From contig CAMZMU010000060.1 of the NCBI GenBank assembly GCA_947311845.1, positions 2,687,983-2,751,982 of the forward strand: DNA of 64,000 bases, written 5' to 3'. Positions 22,092 to 33,536 of the stretch are shown in pieces. Position 1 is the stretch's first letter, and each line of letters starts with the position of its first letter. The notes under the pieces are model-generated. The model had not been told where the DNA came from. It worked only from the letters and a program-made list of their open reading frames with translations, and did no database searches. Source of the DNA: Poa pratensis (taxonomy: Eukaryota; Streptophyta; Magnoliopsida; Poales; Poaceae). Made by a program: the position numbers and the translations under genes.

Positions 22092-24440
22092 GAAACCAAT
22101 TGCTTCAAGCTACTCTTTGGAGTTGCTTTGCATGATCGCGTGAATATTGAAGCTATCGAGAATATCTATCTATCTAAGCATGGCTTTTAATTCCTATCCT
22201 TTGTCATATGCTTATTTGTTATGAAGTTGGTCTTTAATATCATTCCTATGTACCACCGAGAAATATCTCCGTATACTCCTTGTCCATGACAAGTGATACT
22301 CATAATTGTGGTGGAATTTGTATACCATCTTCATTTTTAGCTCTTGCTTTGAATTGCCTTCTTTTATTACCAAAACTTGTTTTCTCAAACTCCTTTTTGT
22401 CTTCCTTGTATCTTTTTGGCTTCGTTGTGCTCTAACAAAAATTTGTTTTGTGCTTTCTTGAGTTAGGAAAAGCAATGATCCTATCCTTGTGCATTTACAT
22501 TCAATTCATACTTCTAGATAATGCACTATTCTTGGGGAAGCTATCCTACATTGCGTAGAACACTATTCTTTAAATTGGTACCTTCTATCATGTGTTGATT
22601 TAGGTCTTTGAAATAATTTGGGTAATTCATTTTCTTGTCACACTTGTGTGTGCTTTCTTGGTTTATTTGGTGTTTTGTCCAAATTGTATCTCGTTTGGTT
22701 CTTGAAAGTCTTGTGCATGCATATTTACTATATGTATATCTTATGGCTTGCTTACTTTCGTTGATCCAATATATAGGATAAACTCCATCAAATCCTAAAT
22801 GGCTAAGATGTGCATGAAATTCAATCTCTTATCAACATGCACATATTTATGTGGAGTTTGTCCTATGTATTGTAGTTGCTCTAACTACTTTGGACCCAAT
22901 GAGTGTGGGTACCATGTTGTACTTAAATTTGTTTTAGGTACACTTGAGATGCATTGGAAGCTTGTCTCATTTACAAGGAAGGTTTTATCACCATCTGCTT
23001 ATTGGGGCCAAGCTTGGATAGTCGTGAACTCTTATCTTCTACATCACCCAATGCTATCTCGGTAACAAGTATCTACCTCATGCATACTTTTCTAGCTTTC
23101 AACCTTGTGTAGGTTGTTTCATGGCATGAAACTCTTTTGTTGCAATTCATTTGGTTCTTGCAAAACAACTTTATTGTAAATGTGGGCAAGCCGGGATGAC
23201 TACATATCAAGGGGAATATATATAATCATTTTCATGATTCACCAATTTCAAATATGTTAATCTAGCACTTTCTACTCTATGTCTCGCACATGCAATATTG
23301 ATGTTTTTTCAAAATCATTTGCCTTTTGCGATACTTGTAATCTTTCTCGGAGCATCCCATTTATCACCTTATCCCTTGTGGATATTTTTGATGCAATGAT
23401 GAGTGTGTGTTGGAATTTCATCTAAATCCCTTTAAGATAAAATTGAGCTTTGTGCTATGCTTTTAAGCAAAGATCTTATTGGTGTATTTACGACTTCCTC
23501 TTGGATATCATGTTCTCTTACTTTAGTACCTATTTTTGTGTGTGCATATTTCTTTGTGGACTTATATCTTCATGATTGGTGTCTACTTAGAAACTTTTAC
23601 ACATGCGAGTAGTTACATCTTTAATTGGTATTTAAATTCTTTAGTTACCACCTTTTATTGATTTTGATTCGTTGGTGGTTTCTAAAAGGCACAAGCTTTG
23701 TTTTTTTTTTGATATTTCTTTTTGCATCTTAATAAGCTTGTGGACCTATTTGCTACATCTTCTTTGGGTTGTGTGTATGGAAAGACATGATATGCACTAT
23801 GTGCCTCTTATATTGAAAGACGTCCTTTCATCTCCTAAATATGTCTTCCTATATCATACACATCTCTTTTCGAGCGAGCAAGTTTCTCTGTTTGTTGCTC
23901 CTTGATCTTGTTGCTCAACATTTGTTTTGTTGCAAGTTTCATTGCTTCGTTTATCATCTATGCTCTCTTGCACGTGTTTGTGTTAAAATTATCTAGGAGG
24001 GAGTGAGGATTCCATGTTGTGCACACTATATTGAAATACAAATCCTTATTGTGCACGTACCTTGGGGAGTTCCCTCTTGATTTTGAGAACACTTTTTGGA
24101 TCTTTTGATTGCTTTCTTCGTTCGTCGAAGTATCTCTCTATTTGATATTCTTTTGCAATTTTTGTATCCTCAATATAGTTTGATCTCCCTACATCTATTT
24201 GTCATTGGATATGTGCATTTGATTTCACTCGTATCATGAGAAATGCACACATTATGGGGGAGCTCTTATTATATCGGCCTTTTTAATTTTTCACCCATTT
24301 CGGCAATGGATGCCAATGGGGGAGAGATTTCGAGGGTTTTAGGGAACATGGTTTTATTCCCTTGCATCCTTGCTTTTTGCGTTGCATGGTTGCTTAATTC
24401 ATTATATAAACCCTCGTAAAAGGGATTGTCACCAAATACC
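22092..24440 (+). other. Element 6 3' non-coding region
   Basis: T-rich sequence continuing element 6 after the element 5 insertion. I found no domain words on either strand. Polypurine-like ATGGGGGAG motifs recur at about 24253 and 24313 before the functional tract at 24441, an arrangement known for Sireviruses. Confidence 0.6.
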
Positions 24441-24454
24441 AAAATGGGGGAGAT
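24441..24454 (+). other. Polypurine tract of element 6
   Basis: AAAATGGGGGAGAT immediately precedes the right LTR start TGAAAG. It is the last of several similar motifs. Confidence 0.75.
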
Positions 24455-25479
24455 TGAAAGTACATGTTTCCCCCATGCGTGGTTTTGGTAATTAATGACA
24501 ATCCTTATGGACTAATGTTTGCATTGAGATATTTTTGTAGATCTTGTCCATAGGAAAAGATTGGAGTTCATGTGTTGGACTCTAGAAAAGGTTGGAGTTC
24601 ATGTGTTGGACTCTAGAAGCTTACATGGTAAATGTGGCTTGGAAAAGAAGAATGAGGGAACATTCATGTTTATCTCCAAGCCATCACATATATCATCAAG
24701 AAGAAGATGAAGTGCAAGGTTGATCAAGTCAATGTGCAAATAATGATTTCAAGATTGGTCAACACTATTAGAAGATTATGAAGTGCAAGTTCAATATGAT
24801 CCATCTCGGAAGATATCATTTGATTGAAGCTTGCAATAGATACATGAAGACGGAGCTAAGCGAGGCTCTCCCATAATGGAGTATTTGGAGAAGTCTTCAT
24901 CAAGCATGTGCTAGCAAGAACGATCAAGAAAGGTGTTCCAACTTGAGAGAGTCAAGATCGTCATCATCAAGCTCAAGTGGAATGTGCAAGGTAAAGGTAT
25001 GACATTGATAGGGTTTCTATTTTACCGGTCTCATGGTGTTAGTGGGAGACCGGGTTATAGGATAGATGCCATACTATCAAGAGGGGCTTTCGAGTGAGTA
25101 ACTTGATCGCATTTTTGTGGAGAGCTCAAACCTTTGCATTTGGCATATCATCTTTCTTGGTTCTTATTTGGCTTTTATCCATGTGAGGATTTAGAGCTTG
25201 TGTTCATCTCCATGCCAAGCTCTAATTCATCAAAAACGGATTTCATATGAATATCTTGTTGCGTTTTTTATGTTGAAGGTTTTACCGGTTTATCTTTCCT
25301 AAGAGAGGTCAAGCTCTCTTCTTATGATTTCCTCCTCACATGACGGACTATGATGTTTCTATGCATGATCTTATAGAGCTCTTCGTCACGATTCCATCAA
25401 AATCGGAGTCCGGATGAAAAAGTTATTGTCGTTTTCGTGTTGATATTTTCGCAGTTTTCTGAGGGGCAGAAATTCTGGG

Positions 25480-25625
25480 TTTTAGGACGGCAATTCCGGC
25501 CCCCGGAAGTTCCGGGCAAAGTTCCGGCCCAAGTTTAGTACCGAAAAGTTAAGTGACTTGGCCATTTTTCGGAGGTCCGGAAGTTCCGGGGTAAGTGATT
25601 TTCTGAGGTCCGGGAGTTCCGGTCT
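25480..25625 (+). repeat. CCGGAA/TTCCGG palindrome cluster in element 6 LTR
   Basis: About nine half-sites of TTCCGG or CCGGAA, several paired as CCGGAAGTTCCGG, occur within 150 bp ending 43 bp before the TATA box. Sireviruses are known for repeated CpG-containing palindromes at this position in their LTRs. Confidence 0.75.
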
Positions 25626-25667
25626 GTGTAGGAAAAACTGCCCCCAATGGTTGGATTTGGTGGGGAC

Positions 25668-25677
25668 CTATATAAGG
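25668..25677 (+). promoter_or_regulatory. TATA box of element 6 LTR
   Basis: CTATATAAGG lies downstream of the palindrome cluster. The sequence after it (CTTCTTCCCC) is a plausible transcription start context. Confidence 0.6.
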
Positions 25678-26551
25678 GGTCTTCTTCCCCAATGGTTCCC
25701 AAGTTTTGGTACTCTCTCTCCTCCTCCATTGTTGACCTCCAAAGCTTTGAGTTCTCTCAATCCCTCCAATGATTCTTGCTCCTATTTTAGGGAAAAGAGA
25801 GAGGAGATCTAGATCTACATTTCCACCAATCCATCTCTCCTCTAAGTGAGGGGAACCCTTTGGATCTAGATCTTGGAGATCCATATGTTGAGTTTTTCTT
25901 TGTTCTTCCTCTCTTCTCCCCCCCACAAGCATTAGTTGCTTTTGGTGGGATTTGGGAGTGAAGGACTTGAGCACTTCTTGTGTTCTTGCCTTTGCTTTTG
26001 TGCATCGGTTTGCTCTCTCCACGAAGATTCGTGGAAGTGAAAGTTTGTGAGCTTGTTACTCTTGGGTCGTTGGACCCTAGACGGTTCGTGGTGCTTGGGA
26101 GCTCCCAATCCTTTTGTGGGTTGTGCCTTAAGATTATTGTAAAGTTTCCGGATTCCGCCTTGAAGGATTCATCGGAGAATAGGGTGAGTCCATTTGTGGC
26201 GTTTGAGTTTCAAACTCACACCACTCCAACGAGACATACTCCCCTAAAAAGGAGGAACTCGGGAATACATCATTGTCTCCGCGTGCCTCGGTTATTTCTA
26301 TACCCGGGCTCTTTACTTATGCACTTTACATTGTGATAGCCTTCGTGATTGAAGTCCTTTACCTTGCTATCACCTTGTTGCTTGTCTTGCTTAGCATAAG
26401 TTGTTGGTGCACATAGGTGAACCTAGTATATTTAGATTGTGTATGCTTGTTAAATTAAAACACCTAGTTTTCTTCCGCATTTATCAGGCCTAAACCGGAA
26501 AAGTTTTATTCGCCTATTCACCCCCCTCTAGGCGACATCCTTGTCCTTTCA

Positions 26552-26775
26552 CTATCAACTAAGTAAAGGAATTTGGATTTGAAGCAACGAGGGTGTAAGG
26601 GATGAAAAAGGTCATTATAGCTAGAGGCACTAAGATTGACCATGCATTTGATATTTTGATGGCGGATTCAGAGAAGCGGGAAGGAGCCTAACCTATACAG
26701 GTAGATAAGTCTACATGTGCTAAAGAACGAGTTCAATATTTGGTTCAAGTAGTCAGCCCATTTTCGAGGGTGGCT
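26552..26775. other. Short unassigned stretch between elements 6 and 3
   Basis: No reading frame or repeat signature recognised. It ends in TGGCT (26771-26775), the target duplication of element 3. It is therefore the original neighbour of the sequence now at 53125. Confidence 0.6.
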
Positions 26776-27443
26776 TGTCGTGTCTCGATGCACGGACACC
26801 GGGAGTATAGGATACCCCCTTTTAGGTTCGGCACGGGGCGCGAAGGAGGCTGAGAATCGTCTTCTCAGGCGGAGTCTAGATCAAGCCCTCCTGTCCACGA
26901 TCAAAGAATGCACCCAAAGGGACACAAGGAGCTACCCAGGTTCAGGCCGCCCGGAGGCTAAAAGCCCTACTCCTGCATGTCTAGATTGATGGGTTCTTCA
27001 TAGTGTGGCTTACAACGGAACCTCCCGAATGGGGTACCCGGAAGGGTTTTGGCTGGAGGTAGAAGAAGGACAGATCCTGACCTGGAGGAGATCACCTTTC
27101 CCTCTACCTTCGCAGCCCTAGTCTAGTCTTGCTCTGGTTCGACCTTGCCTTGGTTCGACATCTCCCCCTCCTCCGTGCCTTGGTCCTCCTTTTATAGGCT
27201 AAGGGGTTGCCACAGGGTCACGTGAGGGGCACGAGGGACCTTCGGGGTGAAGGACCCTCCTCATCTAGATTAGGGGGAGACGTGGCTTCTCCTCAGCTTA
27301 GTGTCTCCTTTGGGTTAGGTGGGAGCGTCCGTCTTGGGGTGGACAGGAGCTGACACCACCACGGGCTGTGCTTCCCGCCGGCGCTGCCTTCGCCTTACTT
27401 CCCAAGTCTTCTGAGGTCTTCCAGCGTGAGGTGGAGAGCTTAT
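26776..27443 (-). repeat. Element 3 left (3') LTR, first segment
   Basis: It starts TGTCGTGTCTCGATGC and is colinear with the right LTR from 52190 to about 52855. It is cut at CTTAT, the target site of element 4. TATA box CTATAAAAGG (minus strand) is at 27188-27197. The second segment is at 46672-46944. Confidence 0.9.
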
Positions 27444-30400
27444 TGTGGCGCCCCGACCCGACTGCTATACAGTGATGCTGTGTGTCACCGGTTAAGCGAT
27501 ACAACCGGAGGTTACGGGTTTACCAATCCCCGGCCAAAACGTTTGGCAGGCATTGCTCGGAATTGATCATCGGCAACGCAACACCCCGATTGATGCCTTA
27601 ACACAGGCACAACTATCAATGCATAATAGAGAGATCAAGACTTGTGGAACAACTGGCACATCACAGACTTTACGTTCGAGAAAGCTCACCTTGCATTCTT
27701 GAGTAGTACCTTTAGTACTCAGTTTTTAATCATTCCGTTCAAGTTATTCTATGATCTTATCGTCCTTTCCCAAGTTGTCCGTAACCGTGGACACGGCTTT
27801 TCGAAAATATTTAACCCTGCCGGGGTGCACTGTGTTTACCTTCGGTACCGCCCGGCTCATTGCCTACGCTTAGCTCTCTTCCGGAGAAAGCCGGCAGAGT
27901 GGGAACGGTTACAACCTTTACCTTGCTTGAGACTAACCCAGGATCATCAGTGAGGACGGGACTCTAATCCAATAAAATTGACATTTGGAACCGCATGCAA
28001 TATTATAGTGGAGAAAATATTTGCGAAAAATAGGATAAGACATGCTCAGAGGGGGGATTACGCTTGCCTTGCTCAACGTGCTGGTAGTACGGATCGTCGG
28101 GGGATTGCGGTGTAACCCCGGCTGCTTGATCTATCGAAGCATAACAACGGAAGAACAATCAATCACCACACAAGCTTTAATAAATGCAATGCGCAAACAC
28201 ATGATGACATTCCATTTTAAATCCCCGGGATGAGGATAAATCCCCGACCCGACTGCTATACAGTGATGCTGTGTGTCACCGGTTAAGCGATACAACCGGA
28301 GGTTATGGGTTTACCAATCCCCGGCCAAAACGTTTGGCAGGCGTTGCTCGGAATTGATCATCGACAACGCAACACCCCGATTGATGCCTTAACACAGGCA
28401 CAACTATCAATGCATAATAGAGAGATCAAGACTTGTGGAACAACTGGCACATCACAGACTCTACGACTCAAAGCATTATAGTTCAACTCTTATAGTAGAG
28501 AAAGATAACAAATTACAACCAGAGGTCACAGACCCAACATTACAACATGCGGAAGCAAAATAAGTTGTTCTAAACAACAAGACCCAAATTATGGCCTAAG
28601 AGGCCTACAGATAAACATTCAAGCGCCAGCTGTTCCGAGATGTCCCAAGCTGCCACCTGGGAACCCCAGACTACTCGTCGACGTCCACAAAGAACCCACC
28701 TTCGAGGTCGGTGAAGTCCTCCTCTGAAACAAAGCAAACGACGTTGAGTTCGACGAACTCGCAAGATTATATATAGAGCTTTAGCTCGATGAGGCTTTCA
28801 AAGTTTTATGGGTGTTTTGCATAAAGCTGATTTTATTTATAGAAACATAACTCAATGGCATCGACTAACCAGAGTATTTTTAAAAGAGGTAAGAAGTAAC
28901 TCTTTTCTTTTGATCACCTTTCTCATCATCAACCACCATCAACCACTGTACCTGTTCTACTAAGGCACCTCCCCGAATCACCCTCGAGAAAGCTCACCTT
29001 GCATTCTTGAGTAGTACCTTTAGTACTCAGTTTTTAATCATTCCGTTCAAGTTATTCTATGATCTTATCGTCCTTTCCCAAGTTGTCCGTAACCGTGGAC
29101 ACGGCTTTTCGAAAATATTTAACCCTGCAGGGGTGCACTGTGTTTACCTTCGGTACCGCCCGGCTCATTGCCTACGCTTAGCTCTCTTCCGGGGAAAGCC
29201 GGCAGAGTGGGAACGGTTACAACCTTTACCTTGCTTGAGACTAACCCAGGATCATCAGTGAGGACGGGACAGGTTCAGTGCCTCCAACACCCTGCCCCGT
29301 GGCCACTCATTTTCCTAACACCACCATCCTCATTTCAGTCTTGGCCACCATCTCAACGCACGCGCAAATGGAAGCTCAAACTAGAGGACCCTGGCTAGCC
29401 CCACACAAGTTAGTCGGTCGACGAGGGCTCCATATACCCCACCGAAAGGAAGCGTGCTCATTCTTGGTTCAAGAGGTAAAGAACTCGCACCTAGGCGGCG
29501 AGAGTCAGACAAAGCACCACCAACCATAGTGGCCTCTCATCCCCACCTTTAAGCATTTTATTACCTGTCACCACAAATTCTCCACCATCTTCCATTCATC
29601 TCATCACCTGTTTCCAACATGAACCATCCATCGGACGAATAGACATTTAACTAAGCATGGCTAAGCATCAACATTGCATAGTTAAATATCTCAGGCCAAC
29701 AATACAAACATATGGATAATAGGAGGGAAACAGGTAATGGCATCGGGAACTTAATGCAACTATAGGATACTCTAATCCAATAAAATTGACATTTGGAACC
29801 GCATGCAATATTATAGTGGAGAAAATATTTGCGGAAAATAGGATAAGACATGCTCAGAGGGGGATTATGCTTGCCTTGCTCAACGTGCTGGTAGTACGGA
29901 TCGTCGGGGGATTGCGGTGTAACCCCGGCTGCTTGATCTATCGAAGCATAACAACGGAAGAACAATCAATCACCACACAAGCTTTAACAAATGCAATGAG
30001 CAAACACATGATGACATGCCATTTTAAATCCCCGGGATGAGGATGATTCAATCTATTCAACTTAAACGGAGTTCGGATGTTTAGAGGGGCACATCTCGAA
30101 TACCCCGTGGAGTTAGGTAGTGTAGCATCTTTGCTTATTGGTTTGAATAGATGGAACCCTAATGTTAACTTGCATATGAATGACATGAGCATGTGAGAGA
30201 TGCAGGGTTTAGGTGATTAAATCATTCTTGAAATCCAAACCAAAAAGGGAACTGAAAGGGGTGTTGAAACAGGTTCATTGGAGTATCCGGATTCAAGTCC
30301 GGAAAATTCCGGGTCTAGTACCGGGAGCAATCCGGTTTCAGGTCCGGATAATTCCGGGTTTGGCACCGGAAAGATAAAATCCGGAATTATTTCCGGGCCA

Positions 30401-31523
30401 ATTCCGGGTGTATACCGGGCGAAAACGGGGTGAGTCCAGTAGCCATTTTCTCGGACCGGAATAAAATCCGGAAAATTCCGGGAATGGCACCGGATTTTCC
30501 AAATCGACGGAGAGGTGCTACGAACTCGAGCTACGGGTTACGATAGAATGAAAGGAGGGCACGGGATGTTCGCCAGCTCACCCTAAGAGAGTAGGAGGAG
30601 ACGGCGAGGTCGGGGATGGTCGGAATCGACGGAGAACTTGCTCGGAGTGCGGCGGAGGGCGTGGACGGCGAACTCGATTCCCATAGTTGTACTGCGTCCT
30701 GGCCCGATTCCTTCGGCGTGGATGGAGAGGAGGACGCGACGAAGCTTCTGGCGGTCTTCGATTTGCTCGGAGAAGCTCCAATCAACGGCGACAGGCGGCG
30801 GCCATGGTGGCTAGGTCGCGGGCTCGTGGGGAGAGAGATGGGGAGAAGAGGGAGCAGGTGCACGAGTGGATAGAGGAGCAGGGCCTCGTGGTGCTCTTCG
30901 TCCTGTAGGGGAGAGGCAGAGGAGGGGGGCCCGGCGCAGCGCGTCGTGCGAGCGCGGCACGGCGGCATGGCGCCAGTGCAGAGGAGAGAGACGATGGCGA
31001 TTTGCGAAAACCCCCCCGGCAGTTTCCTTCCATCACAGATAGGTCCTTCTCTGTTTTAATTTTATAAACCTGTGGCTTTAGGGATTTTATTTGGGCACTA
31101 AATCATCTCCAAAAATTATGACAAAATTTGGGAGGCTCCCCTTAGCCTGTAGATGCTCCACAAATTTTGGTGTCTCAAAATAAAATGTTTTGTACCACTT
31201 TTGTACATAGGGTTCAATTAAGGCATTTTGCTAAAATCCCAAATTATAATCCTTTAGAAATTTTAGAGCAAGTTCTAAATAGTATTTTTGAACTCTTGGA
31301 ACTTCCTTGACAAATATAAGATGTCAAAGTATTTTTGTTTTGCAAGTTTGAGTGCCTTCATTGTTTTGAGATTTGTTGGAGCAAGTTTGGCATTTTGTTT
31401 TTCAATGTTGCCAAACCAATTAGGGTGTTGTTTAGCAACTTAAAATGGATGCCATGATGCAATGAAACACAAAAGCGAAAATTTTACTCGGGTTTTTAGG
31501 TTCTCAAACTTTGGGCTGTTACA
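27444..31523 (-). repeat. Element 4 left (3') LTR, rearranged (4080 bp)
   Basis: It starts TGTGGCGCCCCGACCC and ends GGGCTGTTACA. It is 1.29 kb longer than the right LTR. A partial extra copy of the LTR start (27444 to about 28240) precedes a second start (CCCCGACCCGACTGC again at about 28244). A segment of about 500 bp (29272-29770) is absent from the right LTR and also from the extra copy. A TATA-like TTATATATAG lies at 28767-28776. Confidence 0.88.
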
Positions 31524-31545
31524 ATTCTACCCCCTTACAGGAATC
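31524..31545 (-). other. Polypurine tract of element 4
   Basis: The minus strand reads GTAAGGGGGTAGAAT directly before the left LTR, which fits the orientation given by the PBS. Confidence 0.75.
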
Positions 31546-31558
31546 TCGTCCCGAGATT

Positions 31559-32041
31559 CTAAGATTGCGGAAAGAAGTCGGGATACTCCTCACGAAGACT
31601 AGACTCTCTTTCCCAAGTTGCTTCTTCCTCGGAATGGTGAGACCACTGAACTTTGAGGAACTTGGTAGTCTTATTACGGGTCTTCCTTTCGGCTTCATCC
31701 AGGACACGAATAGGATGCTCGCGATACGTGAGATCTTCCTGGAGATCTAGCTCCTCATGATTGACTCCATGGATAGGATCTTTAAAACACCGGCGAAGTT
31801 GGGAGACATGAAACACATCATGTACATTTGGGAATATGACCGGTAACTCCAACTTATAAGAAAGATCTCCTCGCTTGTCCAGAACGGTGAAGGGCCAACA
31901 TAGCGAGGGGCCAATTTCCCTTTGATACCGAAGCGGCGAACGCCACGAGGGGAGAGACGAGGAGATAAGCTTTATCACCAATTTCATAGTGAATTTCCTG
32001 ATGGTGCTTATCATAGTAGCTCTTCTGCCTAGACTGAGCAA
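31559..32041 (-). pseudogene. Element 4 integrase C-terminus with chromodomain-like tail
   Basis: The frame has DLSYKLELPVIFPNVHDVFH (GPY/F-side words). It ends EHPIRVLDEAERKTRNKTTK, then FLKVQWSHHSEEEATWERES and REEYPDFF. The last block is the group II chromodomain of chromoviruses (the pattern V.W..H...EATWE...). In such elements the chromodomain steers integration to marked chromatin. The first 60 residues are frame-scrambled (about 31900-32041). Confidence 0.8.
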
Positions 32042-32854
32042 TCTTCAGATTCTCTTATGATTCTGACCTTCTCCTCAGCTTCATTGATCACATCCGGACC
32101 AAAGAGTGCTCTCTCTCCGGTCTCGGACCAATTCAGCGGAGTACGGCATTTTCTTCCATACAGAACCTCGAATGGAGCCATGCCCAGACTAGCTTGATAG
32201 CTATTGTTGTAGGAGAACTCCGCGAAAGGAAGGTACTTCTCCCAACCCTTGCCAAAAGAGATTACACATGCCCTAAGCATGTCTTCCAACACTTGGTTCA
32301 CTCTTTCGGTCTGACCATCAGTTTGAGGATGGTAGGCGGTACTGAAGTTGAGACGGGACCCCATAGCAGTTTGGAAACTCTGCCAAAACTTGGATACGAT
32401 ACTTCCACGGTCCGATATGATCCTCAGAGGGACCCCATGCAATGGAACAATACGAGCCATATATAAATCAGCAAGTTGACTTGCCCGTATATCATCACGG
32501 ACTGGTAGGAAGTGAGCAACCTTGGACAGTCGATCAATGATTACCCAGATTGCATTGTTGCCCTTAGGATCTGGGAAACCCGGTGATGAAGTCCATACCG
32601 ATTTCATCCCATTTCCACTCGGGGACTGCAATAGGGCGAAGAGTGCCGGCAGGCCTTTGATGTTCAGCCTTTACCCGTCGACAGGTGTCACATTCAGCAA
32701 CATACTTGGCAATTTCTCGTTTCATCCGAGTCCACCAAAATTGTGGTCGAAGGTCTTGGTACATTTTGGTACTACCGGGATGAATAGAGAGAGGTGATTC
32801 ATGAGCTTCTTGTAGGATCAGCTCCCTCAAATTCCGGTTCTTTGGCACTACCAA
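32029..32854 (-). pseudogene. Element 4 integrase core
   Basis: The HHCC zinc part is at 32650-32820 (HESPLSIHPG, then CDTCRRVKAEHQ). The catalytic core has GMDFITGFP (first Asp), RIISDRGSIVSKFW (second Asp) and [12 protein letters not shown] (Glu, about 32300-32340). A frameshift at about 32565-32590 splits the core after the first Asp. SYQASLGMAPFEVLYGRKCR marks the C-terminal side. The frame ends at 32029, near the start of the next one. Confidence 0.85.
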
Positions 32855-32973
32855 GCGGTCACCAAAATAAACAACTCCGGATTCATCTTCCGAGAAACAT
32901 TTGGCCTTTCCGCTAGCAATGTTCTTGATATTCAGGATACCCTCATCCAGCTTCTGAGCATCCTTAATCTGGT

Positions 32974-33536
32974 CTACAAGAGTAGATTTGATCTCCAGAT
33001 TTGCAAGGTAGCCAAGGGAACAATTTCCAGGTTCAAACGGGCGAACTCTTCATGAAGCGCAGGTTGGGCCTTCTCAACCATCAGATTGTTGCAATAGGAC
33101 TTTCGACTTAGCGCGTCAGCCACGACGTTTGCTTTGCCGGGTTGATAGTTCAGGCTCACATCGTAGTCCTTGATTAACTCCAACCAACGCCTTTGCCTGA
33201 GATTTAAATCCGGTGGGTGAAGAGGTACTTCAGACTCTTGTGATCCGAGAAGATCTCGCAACGGTTACCAAACAGGTATGGTCTCCATTGCTTCAGAGCA
33301 TAAACAACCGCGACAAGCTCTAGATCATGAGTTGGGTAGTTGTGCTCATGCGGCTTCAATTGGCGAGAAGCATATGCCACCACATGGCCATCTTGCATTA
33401 GCACACAGCCCAAGCCTTGCAGAGAGGCGTCACAGAAGACGACGAAATCCTTGCTTGTGTCCGGCAGGACAAGCACAGGAGCAGACGTGAGTTTGGCTTT
33501 CAGTGTTTTGAAGCTCTCTTCACCTTGTCCGTCCAT
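32974..33536 (-). pseudogene. Element 4 RNase H
   Basis: [33 protein letters not shown] and [15 protein letters not shown] (33204-33480) supply the catalytic Asp, Glu and Asp residues. A frame break at about 33205-33260 leads into RRWLELIKDYDVSLNYQPGK and NVVADALSRK (to about 33100), the end of the domain. The first break also detaches it from RT. Confidence 0.85.

Larger units (their letters stand above)
10264..26551 (+). mobile_element. Element 6: Sirevirus-like Ty1/copia element, gag-only
   Basis: Parts in order are LTR remnant (10264-10334), Met-type PBS, gag (10391-12838), a non-coding stretch split by element 5 (13634-22091), polypurine tract, and full right LTR (24455-26551). No protease, integrase or RT words were found in 12839-13633 or 22092-24440, so this is a non-autonomous member or an ancient pol-deleted copy. 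The gag type, several copies of an ATGGGGGAG polypurine motif and a palindrome cluster upstream of the LTR TATA box all point to the Sirevirus (SIRE/Maximus) lineage. Confidence 0.75.
24455..26551 (+). repeat. Element 6 right LTR (2097 bp)
   Basis: It starts TGAAAGTACATG and ends GTCCTTTCA, with 6-bp inverted tips TGAAAG/CTTTCA. TATA box CTATATAAGG is at 25668-25677. A cluster of TTCCGG/CCGGAA palindromes (25480-25625) lies just upstream. The sequence after 26551 reads CTATC, which may be the target duplication; the partner is not available. Confidence 0.85.

Noticed and set aside
30531..30968. A 146-codon Pro/Ser-rich frame that could look like a small gene with its own start.
   Set aside because: An equivalent frame occurs in the other LTR copy with substitutions scattered over all codon positions, so no protein-level constraint is visible.
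30531..31036. Overlapping open frames of 70-145 codons on both strands in the left LTR of element 4, repeated in the right LTR (45627-46265).
   Set aside because: They lie in a GC-rich LTR block, exist on both strands and have no domain words. They are chance frames in a repeat.
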